Both the position numbers and the translations under genes were made by a program. A stretch of 64,000 nt of DNA from Thiohalomonas denitrificans (GTDB lineage: Bacteria > Pseudomonadota > Gammaproteobacteria > Thiohalomonadales > Thiohalomonadaceae). The notes under the pieces were generated by a model. The model saw only the letters and a list, made by a program, of their open reading frames with translations, did no database searches and had not been told where the DNA came from. This document shows positions 10,166-19,093 of the stretch, one piece after another. The number at the start of each line of letters is the position of its first letter. Within the stretch, counting starts at the first letter, position 1. Where the stretch lies: contig NZ_FMWD01000001.1 of assembly GCF_900102855.1 (NCBI RefSeq), forward strand, positions 200,766 through 264,765, written 5' to 3'.

Positions 10166-11035
10166 ATGGCGGAAGAGTTCACAAGTATCGGGCTGATCGG
10201 AAAATACGCGGACGCTTCGGTCGGTGCGACACTCCGGGGCCTGCGGGATTATCTGCAGGGCCACGATGTCGACGTGCTGCTGGATGAGGCCACCGCCGAA
10301 GTATGGCCGGACCACGACATGACCACCGCCAGCCGGCCGCACATTGGCGAACACTGTGATCTGGCGATCGTGGTGGGCGGTGACGGAACCCTTCTGAATG
10401 CCGCACGTTCACTGGCCAATTACCGCATCGCCCTGCTGGGCATCAATCTGGGTCGACTCGGTTTCCTGACCGATATCTCACCGGATCAGATGCAAGACAA
10501 GCTCGATGCCATCCTCGCGGGAGAGTACCGGGAGGACCGACGCTTCCTGCTCCACACCTCCATCATCCGCGACGGCGAGGAGCTCTCCGAAAGCGAAGCA
10601 CTCAACGACGTCGTGGTACACAAATGGGACGTGGCGCGGATGATCGAGGTGGAGACCTACGTAGACGGGCGTTTTCTCAACACCGTACGTTCCGATGGCC
10701 TCATTGTATCGACGCCGACCGGTTCCACCGCCTATGCGCTGTCGGGGGGCGGCCCCATCCTCCAGCCCAGCCTCGATGCGGTCATTCTGGTCCCGATCTG
10801 CCCACACACCCTGAGCCACCGACCGATCGTTGTTCACGGCGAGAGCGAGATCGAAATCGTCGTGGGCGGTGCCGGCCAGTCACACGCGCAGGTCACCTGC
10901 GACGGACAAATCAATCTCGGTCTGGTCTCCGGAGACCGGGTGCAAATCAAGAAAAAACCGCACGAAGCGCGGCTGATTCATCCCCTGGATCATGATTATT
11001 TCCACATCCTCCGCGCCAAGCTGGGTTGGGGATGA
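10166..11035 (+). CDS. nadK: NAD(+) kinase
   Basis: NadK phosphorylates NAD to NADP, the only route to NADP(H). The 289-residue protein has the GGDGT motif in AIVVGGDGTLLNAARSL (about residue 70), the GRLGFLTD motif, LNDVVVHK and the Gly-rich TPTGSTAYALSGGGP loop. The ATG start is preceded by GGAGGGGG at good spacing. nadK followed by recN is a conserved gammaproteobacterial pair. Its upstream region is occupied by the family B element. Confidence 0.97.
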   Translation: MAEEFTSIGLIGKYADASVGATLRGLRDYLQGHDVDVLLDEATAEVWPDHDMTTASRPHIGEHCDLAIVVGGDGTLLNAARSLANYRIALLGINLGRLGFLTDISPDQMQDKLDAILAGEYREDRRFLLHTSIIRDGEELSESEALNDVVVHKWDVARMIEVETYVDGRFLNTVRSDGLIVSTPTGSTAYALSGGGPILQPSLDAVILVPICPHTLSHRPIVVHGESEIEIVVGGAGQSHAQVTCDGQINLGLVSGDRVQIKKKPHEARLIHPLDHDYFHILRAKLGWG

Positions 11036-11036
11036 A

Positions 11037-11257
11037 AGGCAGTGGCGAGTGGCTAGTGGCGAGTGGCTAGTGGCGAGTGGTTAGGGAACAGAAGCTGATA
11101 TATTGTGACCGAATGTCGATCCGAGATTTCGGCTGAAACCCGGATTTACGCTCGGCCTGAAGTTCCGGAATCGCGATCGCACGATATATTGAACCAAGTG
11201 CTACAAACTCACGACTAGCAACTAGCCACTCGCCACTAGCCACTAGCAACTGAGAAG
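11037..11257. repeat. Inverted GTGGCGAGTGGCTA repeat arms between nadK and recN
   Basis: Tandem copies of the 12-mer AGTGGCGAGTGG / CTAGTGGCGAGT (11041-11083) are mirrored by complementary CTAGCCACTCGCCACTAGCC (11207-11251), with about 120 bp of unremarkable sequence between. The right arm ends just before the recN ribosome binding site (GAGAAGAG). A shorter relative lies at 56285-56366 next to thpR. Confidence 0.7.
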
Positions 11258-11259
11258 AG

Positions 11260-12966
11260 ATGCTGACTCACCTCCATATCCGTGATTTTGCCATCGTCGA
11301 CCAGCTTGAACTGGAGTTTCAGTCGGGGATGACCGTGCTGACGGGGGAAACCGGTGCGGGCAAGTCGATTCTGCTCGATGCCCTCGGATTGACGCTGGGC
11401 GACCGGGCCGATTCGTCGTTTGTCCGCCACGGTGCCGAGCGCGCCGAGATCATTGCGAGTTTCGACGTAGCCGGCCAGGCCCTGATCGCCGACTGGTTGG
11501 GCGGACACCAATTGGAGGGTGAGGGCGGCGAGTGCCTGATTCGCCGCACGGTAGGCGCCGATGGTCGTTCCCGCGGCTACATCAACGGTCGCCCGGCACC
11601 GGTGCAGTTGCTCAAGGAGCTGGGTGAACAGCTGGTGGATATCCACGGCCAGCATGCCCACCAATACCTGTTGCGGCGAAACGCCCAGCGCCAGACGCTG
11701 GATGCCTTCGCCGGTCTCGCCGATGCGGCCGCCAATGTAACCGCTGCCTACCAGGACTGGCGCGCAGTCTCCGGCGAACGTGAGACCCTTTCGCAAGAGC
11801 GCCAGGACCGGGAAGCGCGCCTGGAGCTGCTCCGCTATCAAATCGAAGAACTGGAGGCGCTCGACCTTTCGGAAAAGGAGCTGGCGGATCTCGATGACGA
11901 ACATCACCGACTCGCCAACGTGACACGTCTCCAGGAGGGCGCCCAGAGCGCGATACTGGCACTCAGCGAGGATGAGCAACTCGCCGCTGTCGGTGTGCTC
12001 GAACGCATCGCTGCCGAGTTGAGTCAACTGGCCGGGTACGACAGTGAACTGGAGTCGGTCGCGGAATTGATCAATGGTGCCGCCATCCAGGCCGGAGAGG
12101 CGGCAGGAGAGCTACGTCGTTACCTCGAAAAACTGGACATCGACCCGGAGCGACTGGCCGAAGTCGAGCAGCGTCTCGATACCCTCCAGGACCTGGCCCG
12201 CAAACACCGCTGCCGTCCCGACCAGTTACCCGAATTTCTCGAGGCGGCGCGGCAGGAACGGGATGGCCTGGAGGCCAGCGAAACCCGGCTGGACGACCTC
12301 GACCAACAGCTTGAAAAGACGCTGGCCCAGTATCGAAAATTGGCCGGCAATCTGAGCCGGAAGCGCTGCCAGGCCGCTGAAAAACTCGCGAAGCAGGTAA
12401 CCGTCAACATGCAGGAACTCGGCATGAAGGGCGGCCACTTCGAGGTGGAAATCACCACGACCGGCGACGAACCTGCGCCGTATGGCCACGATCAAGTCCA
12501 GTTTTTGGTCACGGCCAATCCAGGCCAACCGGCCCAGCCCCTGCAGAAAGTCGCGTCCGGGGGTGAACTCTCACGTATCAGTCTTGCCATTCAGGTAATC
12601 ACTGCCGGCCGGGAAGGTATTCCAACGCTGATCTTCGACGAAGTGGATGTCGGTGTCGGTGGCGGCGTCGCGGAGATTGTGGGGCGTCAACTGCATGCGC
12701 TCGGAGAGGACCGCCAGGTCCTGTGCGTCACCCACCAGCCCCAGGTTGCCTCCCAGGGGCATCAACACCTTCGCATTGCAAAGCAGACCCGGGGCGGGAC
12801 AACCCGAACCCGCGTCGAACCCCTGTCGGACGGGGAGCGCGTAGAAGAGCTGGCCCGGATGCTGGGCGGAATTGCCATTACGGACCAGACCCGCTCCCAT
12901 GCCAGGGAGATGCTCACCCTGGCCAGCGACGCCCGGGCGAAGAGACGGGAAAAGTCCAAGGTGTAA
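11260..12966 (+). CDS. recN: DNA repair protein RecN
   Basis: RecN is an SMC-like ATPase that tethers DNA ends in double-strand break repair. The 568 residues begin MLTHLHIRDFAIVDQLELEF with Walker A TGETGAGKSI near residue 30. Long coiled coils occupy roughly 150-360. The C-terminal head has the signature KVASGGELSRISLAIQ and Walker B LIFDEVDVGVGGG. It converges on fur with a six-base gap. I see no clear LexA box upstream; the inverted repeats at 11041-11251 occupy that region. Confidence 0.97.
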   Translation: MLTHLHIRDFAIVDQLELEFQSGMTVLTGETGAGKSILLDALGLTLGDRADSSFVRHGAERAEIIASFDVAGQALIADWLGGHQLEGEGGECLIRRTVGADGRSRGYINGRPAPVQLLKELGEQLVDIHGQHAHQYLLRRNAQRQTLDAFAGLADAAANVTAAYQDWRAVSGERETLSQERQDREARLELLRYQIEELEALDLSEKELADLDDEHHRLANVTRLQEGAQSAILALSEDEQLAAVGVLERIAAELSQLAGYDSELESVAELINGAAIQAGEAAGELRRYLEKLDIDPERLAEVEQRLDTLQDLARKHRCRPDQLPEFLEAARQERDGLEASETRLDDLDQQLEKTLAQYRKLAGNLSRKRCQAAEKLAKQVTVNMQELGMKGGHFEVEITTTGDEPAPYGHDQVQFLVTANPGQPAQPLQKVASGGELSRISLAIQVITAGREGIPTLIFDEVDVGVGGGVAEIVGRQLHALGEDRQVLCVTHQPQVASQGHQHLRIAKQTRGGTTRTRVEPLSDGERVEELARMLGGIAITDQTRSHAREMLTLASDARAKRREKSKV

Positions 12967-12972
12967 GGAGGG

Positions 12973-13407
12973 TCAGGATCCCTTTCGGCACTCGGCACAG
13001 ATGCCGAAGATGTAGAGGCTGTGGTCGGTAATCTCGAAGCCCAGCTCTTCGGCGATAGCCCGCTGCCGCTCCTCGATGGTCTCGTCCAGAAACTCTTCCA
13101 CCTTGCCGCACTTCACGCAAAGGATGTGGTCGTGATGACTGCCCTCATTGAGCTCGAACACCGAGTGTCCGCCCTCAAAGTGGTGACGATGCACGATATC
13201 CGCCGTCTCGAACTGAGTCAGGACACGGTAGACTGTAGCCAAACCGACGTCCTCACCGGACTCCAGCAGCGCTTTGTACACATCTTCGGCACTCATATGG
13301 CGGGATTTGCTGCGCTCCAGGATGTCCAGAATCTTGATGCGCGGCAGTGTCGCCTTGAGCCCGGCTTTTTTCAGGTCTTGTGAAGTTCGGGTTGCCATAT
13401 CACTCAT
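12973..13407 (-). CDS. fur: Ferric uptake regulator Fur
   Basis: A metal-dependent repressor of iron-uptake genes, 144 residues. It has the N-terminal winged helix (LKKAGLKATLPRIKILDIL), the recognition-helix region DVGLATVYRVLTQFETADIV, the metal-binding run GSHHDHILCVKCGKVEEF with the CxxC zinc site, and a second Cys pair near the C-terminus (FGICAEC). It is divergent from bamE with only 48 bp between, so their promoters overlap; fur-bamE divergence is common in gammaproteobacteria. Confidence 0.97.
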   Translation of the reverse strand: MSDMATRTSQDLKKAGLKATLPRIKILDILERSKSRHMSAEDVYKALLESGEDVGLATVYRVLTQFETADIVHRHHFEGGHSVFELNEGSHHDHILCVKCGKVEEFLDETIEERQRAIAEELGFEITDHSLYIFGICAECRKGS

Positions 13408-13455
13408 GAAACCGTTGCGGTATCATCTCCAGAAACTAACCCGTCTCGAACAAAA

Positions 13456-13800
13456 ATGCAAAAGATTATCATTTATTTCGCACTCGCCCTGACCCTTGCC
13501 GGCTGCGCGCACAAACTGGATATACAACAAGGCAATATCCTGACTCAGGCGGAGCTGGCCAAACTCGAAACGGGAATGACCAAGCGACAGGTGCTGTTTC
13601 TGCTGGGATCGCCGCTGCTGACCGATCCTTTCCACCAGCAGCGCTGGGACTACTACTACAGCTACCAACCGGGTGGTGAAGCGGTCACCTCCCACTATCA
13701 GGTAACCGTCTGGTTCGAAGATGACCGGCTGGCCCGCTACTCGGCCAAAGGGGATATCCCGGAAGAGGTCCCGCTGGCTCCGCGCCTGGAGAGGCGCTAA
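13456..13800 (+). CDS. bamE: Outer membrane assembly lipoprotein BamE (SmpA/OmlA)
   Basis: A small lipoprotein of the beta-barrel assembly machine. The 114-residue precursor has a signal peptide ending in the lipobox LAGC (Cys17). The mature SmpA/OmlA domain has GMTKRQVLFLLGSPLLTDPFHQQRWDYYYSY, the family's most conserved stretch. It acts at the inner face of the outer membrane with BamA and BamD. A short basic and charged C-terminal tail follows the domain. A MITE-like repeat begins 48 bp after its stop. Confidence 0.95.
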   Translation: MQKIIIYFALALTLAGCAHKLDIQQGNILTQAELAKLETGMTKRQVLFLLGSPLLTDPFHQQRWDYYYSYQPGGEAVTSHYQVTVWFEDDRLARYSAKGDIPEEVPLAPRLERR

Positions 13801-13847
13801 GGGCCGGCAACCTGTCAGGCCGAGTCTTTCGTCAGCCCGGAAGCTAC

Positions 13848-13982
13848 CAGGAGCCTGTCCTAGAACAGCGTTTTTGTAAGTTGGGGTGAGTTATGCGAAC
13901 CCCAACGCTGATTTTGTTGGGCTTCGTTCCTCAGCGCCAACCTGCATTTTGGAGCCCCTTGCTATTCTCGGACAGGCTACTC
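13848..13982. mobile_element. MITE-like element, family A copy 2 (about 135 bp)
   Basis: The left end (13848-13868) matches the 21-bp terminal repeat of copy 1 at 18 positions. The right end (13962-13978) matches CTATTCTCGGACAGGCT and then diverges. The interior differs from copy 1; it contains an inverted GTTGGGGT...AACCCCAAC stem and a GTTGGGCTTCG...CGCCAACCTG stem. It lies between the convergent bamE and rnfH genes. The rnfH stop codon (13977-13979) falls at the element's right end. Confidence 0.65.
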
Positions 13983-14303
13983 GGCTTTTTCCGGCCCCCC
14001 TCCCTTTTTCATCGCCTTGCCCTCAGCGGCGCGCCGCTTTCTCACTTCCTTGGGATCGGCCTTCAGGGGACGATAGATCTCCACGCGATCCTTCGGCCGA
14101 AGCAGGCTGTCCAGCTTGACCAGTTTGCCGAACACCCCCACCTTGGCCTTTGCAAGATCAATCTCGGGGAAGCGATCGAGGATTCCCGATTTGCGGATCG
14201 CATCCTCCGCTGTGGCCCCCTCCTCCACGTCCAGGGGAATGATCACCTGAATCTCGGGCAAGGCATAGGCCACCTCCACCTTGATAAGGTTAGCCTTTGC
14301 CAT
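13977..14303 (-). CDS. rnfH: RnfH family ubiquitin-like protein
   Basis: A 108-residue protein of the RnfH/UPF0125 family, a beta-grasp fold related to ThiS and MoaD but without the C-terminal di-glycine. It contains IKVEVAYALPEIQVIIPLDVEEGATAEDAIRKSGIL and KDRVEIYRPLKADPKEVRKRRA, the family signature. The start overlaps the end of ratA by 14 bases, the usual RatA-RnfH pairing, so translation is probably coupled. The function is not established. The stop codon lies in the end of a MITE-like repeat. Confidence 0.93.
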   Translation of the reverse strand: MAKANLIKVEVAYALPEIQVIIPLDVEEGATAEDAIRKSGILDRFPEIDLAKAKVGVFGKLVKLDSLLRPKDRVEIYRPLKADPKEVRKRRAAEGKAMKKGGGPEKAE

Positions 14304-14727
14304 AGACCTGCTCCGCGCGCTTGACGAAGGCCTCGACCAGGCTGTTGGCAATCTGACTGAAAATCGGCCCCATCGCCATCCCCATCAGACGGTTGGAGAA
14401 CTCGAAATCCAGGTCCAGGCGAACCTTGCAGGCGTTGTCGTCGAGTTCATCGAAACGCCAGAACCCTTCCAGGTGTCTGAAAGGACCTTTCTCGAGACGC
14501 ATTTCGATCATCTTGTTCTTCTGGAGTCGGTTCCGCGTGGTAAAGCTTTTGTGCAGGCTACCATGGGCAATCTCGATGACCGCACGGATCTCATCTTCGC
14601 CGGCGCTGAGCAGCTCCGAGGCGCCGCACCAGGGCAGAAAATCCGAGTAAGAATCAATATCGTTGACCAATGCATACATCTGTGCCGCGCTGTAGGGGAC
14701 CAGGGCACTCTTGCTAATACTGGGCAT
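14290..14727 (-). CDS. ratA: RatA/COQ10-like START-domain protein
   Basis: A 145-residue protein of the polyketide cyclase/START family. In E. coli the homologue RatA (PasT) was reported to bind 50S subunits, and related COQ10 proteins bind ubiquinone. Conserved features seen are the start SALVPYSAAQMYALVNDIDSYSDFLPWC, the TRNRLQKNKMIEM strand and LDFEFSNRLMGMAMGPIF. It forms a two-gene unit with rnfH downstream and lies next to smpB/ssrA, a standard neighbourhood. Confidence 0.93.
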   Translation of the reverse strand: MPSISKSALVPYSAAQMYALVNDIDSYSDFLPWCGASELLSAGEDEIRAVIEIAHGSLHKSFTTRNRLQKNKMIEMRLEKGPFRHLEGFWRFDELDDNACKVRLDLDFEFSNRLMGMAMGPIFSQIANSLVEAFVKRAEQVYGKG

Positions 14728-14755
14728 GGGACAAAAACACGCGCATCAGGGGACC

Positions 14756-16114
14756 TCACAGAATACCGGTTGCGGTCAAAAGGATCACGGCCACCGCCAC
14801 GGGGGCGACATATCGGGCCAGTACACGCCACATTCGGTACGTGCTGCCGGACAGGTGCAGCTCGTCCTGGCTGCTCTCTCTGGACATGACCCATGCGGCG
14901 AAGACCGCCACCAGCAGCCCGCCCATCGGCAGCATCACGTTAGTGGCGATGAACTCGACCAGTTCAATAAAGCTCTTGCCAAACAGTGTATACCCGGACC
15001 AGACATTCAAAGACAGCAGGGAAATAACCCCTACGCTCCAGGCGGCGAGGCCCGACCAGGCCGCGGCCATTACACGATTCATTCCGCGGTTCTCCACCAG
15101 CCAGGTGACCATCGGCTCAAGGAGGGAAATCGCCGAGGTCCAGGCTGCGAATACCAGCAGCAGGAAAAACAGGGTTCCAAACAGAGTCCCGCCAGGCATC
15201 TGGCCAAAGGCAATCGGCAGGACCTTGAAGACCATCCCCGACCCGAGCTCGGGCTCCAGACCGTTCGCGAACACGATGGGGAAGATGGCCAACCCCGCCA
15301 GCAAGGCAACCGACGTATCCATCGCCGCGATGATAACGGCAGTCCGGGGGATGGACGCCGTGTGCGAAAGATAAGATCCGTAGATCATGATAGCGCCCAT
15401 GCCCAGGCTGAGACTGAAGAATGCCTGCCCCAGCGCAGCCAGAATGGATTCGCCGGTCAGCCGGGAGAAATCGGGGCGGAACAGATAAGCCAGCGCCTCC
15501 GAGAAGTGCCCGGTGCTGATGGCATAACCGACCATCGCCACCAACAGCACGAACAGCGTCGGCATGAGAAATCGGACCGCCTGCTCCAGACCGCTCTTCA
15601 CGCCGCGGGAGACCACGATGATGGTCATTATCATGAAGATGGTGTGCCAGCCGAGCAGTCTCTCGGGGTCGGAGACAAAAACGGTGAAGGCCCCGGAGAC
15701 CTGTTCCGCCGTCGCCCCATCGAAAACTCCGCTCGCGACGCGAAACACATAGGCCATCGTCCAGCCGGCCACCACACTATAGAACGACAGGATCAGAAAG
15801 CCGGCTACCATGCCCATCAGCCCGAGATACTGCCAGTGGGTGGAGCTCCGCTCCTCCTCGGCCAGTGTGGACATGGTATTGACCGGACTCTGCCTGCCGC
15901 GCCGCCCGAGCATTACCTCCGCCATCATCACCGGGATCCCCACGCTGGCCACGCAGAGGAGATAGACCAGCACAAAGGCCCCGCCGCCGTTCTCGCCCGC
16001 AACGTATGGGAAGCGCCAGATATTGCCGAGCCCCACCGCCGAACCGGTAGCCGCCAGAATGAACGCCAGTCGGGACGACCACTCGCCATGTATCGATTTG
16101 CGTTTCGCCGGCAT
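14756..16114 (-). CDS. Sodium-dependent transporter, NSS (neurotransmitter:sodium symporter) family
   Basis: A 452-residue inner-membrane protein with about 11-12 membrane segments. The N-terminal GEWSSRLAFILAATGSAVGLGNIWRFPYVAGENGGGAF is the unwound TM1 sodium/substrate site of the NSS (SNF) family; bacterial members such as LeuT carry amino acids. The substrate cannot be read from the sequence. It is 28 bp upstream of ratA on the same strand, but such transporters are usually independent units. It diverges from smpB. Confidence 0.93.
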   Translation of the reverse strand: MPAKRKSIHGEWSSRLAFILAATGSAVGLGNIWRFPYVAGENGGGAFVLVYLLCVASVGIPVMMAEVMLGRRGRQSPVNTMSTLAEEERSSTHWQYLGLMGMVAGFLILSFYSVVAGWTMAYVFRVASGVFDGATAEQVSGAFTVFVSDPERLLGWHTIFMIMTIIVVSRGVKSGLEQAVRFLMPTLFVLLVAMVGYAISTGHFSEALAYLFRPDFSRLTGESILAALGQAFFSLSLGMGAIMIYGSYLSHTASIPRTAVIIAAMDTSVALLAGLAIFPIVFANGLEPELGSGMVFKVLPIAFGQMPGGTLFGTLFFLLLVFAAWTSAISLLEPMVTWLVENRGMNRVMAAAWSGLAAWSVGVISLLSLNVWSGYTLFGKSFIELVEFIATNVMLPMGGLLVAVFAAWVMSRESSQDELHLSGSTYRMWRVLARYVAPVAVAVILLTATGIL

Positions 16115-16259
16115 ACCTACCTCTATTATTGTTCTTCGCCCGGCTATTCTCGGTTAATTAGGAAGGCCGCTCAACTGTTGCCTTCCCGCTGCCACTGTGG
16201 CGTTGTCGGGTTCGACTCCGCTGGTGTGAGGCCCGCGCCACAAGCTATACTGCGCGGCT

Positions 16260-16748
16260 ATGGCTAAGAAGGGCAAAAAGAACAAAGACCAGGGTCCCGG
16301 CACCAGCACCATCGTGGTTAACCGTAAGGCGCGCCACGAGTTTTTCATCGAGGACACCTACGAAGCGGGGCTGGTGCTCGAAGGCTGGGAGGTCAAAAGC
16401 CTGCGTGCCGGGCGCGTGCAGCTGGTGGACAGCTACGTCATCGTGAAAAATGGCGAGGCCTGGCTACTCGGGGCATTGATTAACCCGCTGCCCACCGCCT
16501 CCACTCACATTCAACCGGATCCCACCCGTACCCGGAAGCTGCTGCTGCATGACCATGAACTGAGCCGCCTAATCGGGGCTGTGGAGCGCAAAGGCTATAC
16601 TCTTGTCGCCCTGAAGATGTACTGGAAAAAGGGCCGCGCCAAGATTCAGATCGGACTCGCCAAAGGCAAGCAGCAGCACGACAAGCGAGCCACCGAAAAA
16701 GATCGGGAGTGGCAGCGACAGAAACAGCGCATACTCAAGGAAAATTAG
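16260..16748 (+). CDS. smpB: SsrA-binding protein SmpB
   Basis: SmpB binds the tRNA-like part of tmRNA and brings it to stalled ribosomes. The 162 residues contain [35 protein letters not shown] (conserved core), [31 protein letters not shown] and a basic C-terminal tail that acts as the mRNA mimic. A TATACT box 16-21 bases upstream of the ATG may be the -10 element. Its RNA partner ssrA begins 148 bp downstream on the same strand. Confidence 0.98.
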   Translation: MAKKGKKNKDQGPGTSTIVVNRKARHEFFIEDTYEAGLVLEGWEVKSLRAGRVQLVDSYVIVKNGEAWLLGALINPLPTASTHIQPDPTRTRKLLLHDHELSRLIGAVERKGYTLVALKMYWKKGRAKIQIGLAKGKQQHDKRATEKDREWQRQKQRILKEN

Positions 16749-16847
16749 CGATCGGAAGCGGGGAATCTGATCGCATGCCTGTGGTCCAAAACAGCGTTCC
16801 ACACACTCGGTAATCGCCGGCTTAGCGGTTATTTTTCAAGAAAGGTC

Positions 16848-16877
16848 TTGAACTTCAGTACCAACCCCCTATCTAAT
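16848..16877 (+). promoter_or_regulatory. Likely ssrA promoter
   Basis: TTGAAC (16848-16853), an 18-bp spacer, and TCTAAT (16872-16877) resemble a sigma-70 promoter. Transcription would start about 12 bases before the mature 5' end of tmRNA, consistent with RNase P processing. Confidence 0.6.
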
Positions 16878-16895
16878 AGGGGAGATAACACCTTT

Positions 16896-17255
16896 GGGGG
16901 CGACCTGGCTTCGACGTGGGTTGCGAAACCATAGGGTGCATGCCGAGGTGCAGTGACCTCGTAAATAACGCTGCAACAACATAGTTGCCAACGACGACAA
17001 CTACGCTCTAGCGGCTTAAACCCCGCTAGCGCCCGACCGACGCGTGCTTGTGCGCTCGGGCTCCGGGTGTCATTAAACGCAAGCTCGCGGCGAAGTTAGT
17101 CCGGGGCCTAGCCGCTAAAACCCAAATCCGGAATCGCCGTTGATATGCCCTGCCCGTCGGGCGATTAACGGTTAAAAATAATAGGCGCGGCTAAGCATGT
17201 AGATCCCATGGCGGAGTTCTCGCGGACGCGGGTTCGATTCCCGCCGCCTCCACCA
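16896..17255 (+). ncRNA. ssrA: Transfer-messenger RNA (tmRNA)
   Basis: Starts GGGGGCGACCTGGCTTCGAC and ends with the T-arm GGTTCGATTCCC and an encoded CCA, the conserved tmRNA ends. The tag reading frame at 16987-17019 encodes ANDDNYALAA followed by TAA, a normal gammaproteobacterial degradation tag. The length is 360 nt. It rescues stalled ribosomes together with SmpB, encoded just upstream. Confidence 0.98.
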
Positions 17256-17265
17256 TTTAACATCA

Positions 17266-17290
17266 AAGCCGTCTCAAGACGGCTTTTTTA
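17266..17290 (+). terminator. Rho-independent terminator of ssrA
   Basis: AAGCCGTCT and AGACGGCTT arms with a minimal CA centre (a CTCAAG loop in practice), followed by six T, ten bases after the tmRNA CCA. Confidence 0.9.
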
Positions 17291-17373
17291 TTGCCTGAAT
17301 TCAACGGGAAAGTTCGCCATCCACACTACACGCAAGCGCATGACCGCTGCGCAGCGCCTCGTCTGCCGGAAAC

Positions 17374-17471
17374 CATTTGCGCGGTGGGCAAATAAAGCCG
17401 GCATAGCTCCACGGCCATGCGCATGGACAGATCACGACCCGCCCGCGACTTCTTGTCATCGGGGCGGGCGG
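17374..17471. repeat. 98-bp repeat, copy of 24005-24100
   Basis: This stretch matches 24005-24100 with only a handful of substitutions and two single-base gaps. At 24 kb it overlaps the last codons (ICAVGK and stop) of the rhodanese-metallo-beta-lactamase gene. Here the same six codons and stop occur without an upstream gene. Both copies end in a GC-rich hairpin (CCGCCCG...CGGGCGG). The rest of the 17291-17658 interval shows no gene. Confidence 0.75.
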
Positions 17472-17658
17472 GCCGGCCCATAATCCGCAGCAGGTGGCGG
17501 CAAAGGCGCTTTGTGAAACGCGGAGGGAGGGCCTAATCAACCGGGTGGAGGGCCTTCTTCTGCTTATCGCATACTCCGTTTTACAACGGCTATCCCGTCA
17601 TGAGCGTCGCCAAAGCCGACGTCGGTGCAGGTTTAGGCGGGATGGAGGTCGCGCCGCA

Positions 17659-18405
17659 TCAGGCGTTCGGCTTTTCCAGTCGCTCCAGCAACGCCTCCGC
17701 CTGGCGCGCTTCGGTGGTGTCGGGATGGGTTTTTGTTAACTTCTCAAGGATAGAGCGGGATTTTCCGTTCTGTTCGAGTTTGTGGTAGCTGTAGCCGATC
17801 TTCAACAGGGCCTCCGCCACTTTGGGGCTGTCGGGGTGCTTGTCCACCAGGGCGCGATAGGCGCCAATTGCCCGGTTGTACTCCCCGCGCGCGTAATTCG
17901 CCTCGCCTATCCAGTACCGGGCGACGTGGGCGTAGCGGCCATCCGGATACTGCTGTAGGAATGCTTCGAATGCGGCTATGGCCGGTTCGTAGCGCAACTC
18001 GCGCAGGATATCGAAGGTGTTTTGATACATCTCGCGTTCGGCGATTAGCTCGCCGGAGTCGGGCGTGGGCCTTCCGGGCTCTGCTACATCGGATTCCGCA
18101 TCCGCCTCCAGCCTTTCTGGAGTGATGCCTTCGCGCTCCAAGCGGACGAGCCGGCGGTCGGTATCGAGATAGAGCGTTCGCTGGTGTTCCTTGAGGTTTC
18201 CGATTTGGTGGCGAACCTCCTCAAGTGTGCCGCGCAGGGTCGCCAACTCCCGCTGCTGCTGGTCAAGGCGGGTCAGCATCTCCAGCAACGACTGGCTCGC
18301 CAATATCCGCTCCAGCCTCTGAACCCTTTGCTCCAAACTGCCTTCTGCGCCCTGGGTCGTTCCAAAAGCAAGCAGTGCCGGCAGCAGATAGCGCAACTTC
18401 GACAT
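17659..18405 (-). CDS. CpoB/YbgF-like periplasmic TPR protein
   Basis: A 248-residue exported protein: signal peptide (about 1-19, LLPALLAFGTTQGA), a coiled coil with LEQRVQRLERIL and QQQRELATLRGTLEEVRHQI (about 22-90), a polar linker, and TPR repeats (about 125-245; FEAFLQQYPDGRYAHVARYWIGEANYARGEYNRAIGAYRALVDKHPDS). This is the architecture of CpoB, which links Tol-Pal constriction to peptidoglycan synthesis. No tol or pal genes adjoin it, so it may be a paralogue with another partner. Several small membrane-protein genes lie upstream in the same direction. Confidence 0.8.
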   Translation of the reverse strand: MSKLRYLLPALLAFGTTQGAEGSLEQRVQRLERILASQSLLEMLTRLDQQQRELATLRGTLEEVRHQIGNLKEHQRTLYLDTDRRLVRLEREGITPERLEADAESDVAEPGRPTPDSGELIAEREMYQNTFDILRELRYEPAIAAFEAFLQQYPDGRYAHVARYWIGEANYARGEYNRAIGAYRALVDKHPDSPKVAEALLKIGYSYHKLEQNGKSRSILEKLTKTHPDTTEARQAEALLERLEKPNA

Positions 18406-18583
18406 TTAGATACCTCGAAAAACCATCTTCAACCTACGATCCCAAGGTCCCATTCGCCTCATGCCATTCTCTGGGACTGCTTGTGAATGGTTAGGGTCCC
18501 TTCTCAATTGCGAGAAGCTTAACATGCCCCAACCTCAACAGAATCACACCCGATTATGAGTACGCAAATATCGAAATTGGATA

Positions 18584-18823
18584 CTAGCGGCGAAGCTGTT
18601 CACCGTTGCTGTGCTCTCGGGTTGGCTTCGATCTCGGATGCGACCGTTGGCGCAGTGAGCGCCAGAGAAATAGAACGAAGGCAGCGATTGCGATGAGAGA
18701 GACAACCGAGCCGTAAAAATAGAGCTGGGCGTCATTCAAGCGGTTCGTCAAGTGGGCCCAAGCCACGGCGTAGAGCCCTGCGATGTAGGCGACGAGAATG
18801 TACAAGCTTCCAGAACGGAGCAC
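18584..18823 (-). CDS. Small two-helix membrane protein, unknown function
   Basis: A 79-residue protein with two predicted membrane segments (about 6-24, YILVAYIAGLYAVAWAHL, and 34-54, FYGSVVSLIAIAAFVLFLW) and a basic, polar C-terminal tail. I start at a GTG because GGGAGGA lies six bases upstream. I do not recognise the family. It is one of four consecutive minus-strand genes for small membrane or exported proteins. Confidence 0.55.
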   Translation of the reverse strand: MLRSGSLYILVAYIAGLYAVAWAHLTNRLNDAQLYFYGSVVSLIAIAAFVLFLWRSLRQRSHPRSKPTREHSNGEQLRR

Positions 18824-18915
18824 GGTTCCTCCCTTGGAAAAAAAGACAGTAACCGGTCGCAAAAAAACCGGAGTCTCAGGGACTTGCCGGAGAACCAGTG
18901 CGGATGAATGAGACC

Positions 18916-19005
18916 TTACTTACCCAAGGGGATGAGACCGAAGACAACGGCAAGCAGTGAAGCCAGCCACAGAGCGGCCGCTCCGAATACGATTAATTGC
19001 AGCAT
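18916..19005 (-). CDS. 29-residue single-helix membrane peptide
   Basis: An ATG preceded by GGAGG at nine bases opens a 29-codon frame encoding an almost wholly hydrophobic helix (FGAAALWLASLLAVVFGLI) that ends PLGK. The ribosome binding site, high hydrophobicity and position between two other small membrane-protein genes support a real product. Single-helix peptides of this size often serve as accessory subunits of transporters or oxidases; the partner here is unknown. Confidence 0.5.
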   Translation of the reverse strand: MLQLIVFGAAALWLASLLAVVFGLIPLGK

Positions 19006-19093
19006 TGTTGGTATGCCTCCCTAAAACCCCAACATCGGGTGTGACAGCTCCGCTCCTGCAGAGTTCCTTCCAGCCGATTGGTGGGGCCTTTCG

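Noticed and set aside
17208-17483. 91-codon frame beginning inside ssrA
   Set aside because: It starts in the tmRNA acceptor region and runs through the terminator and a repeat.
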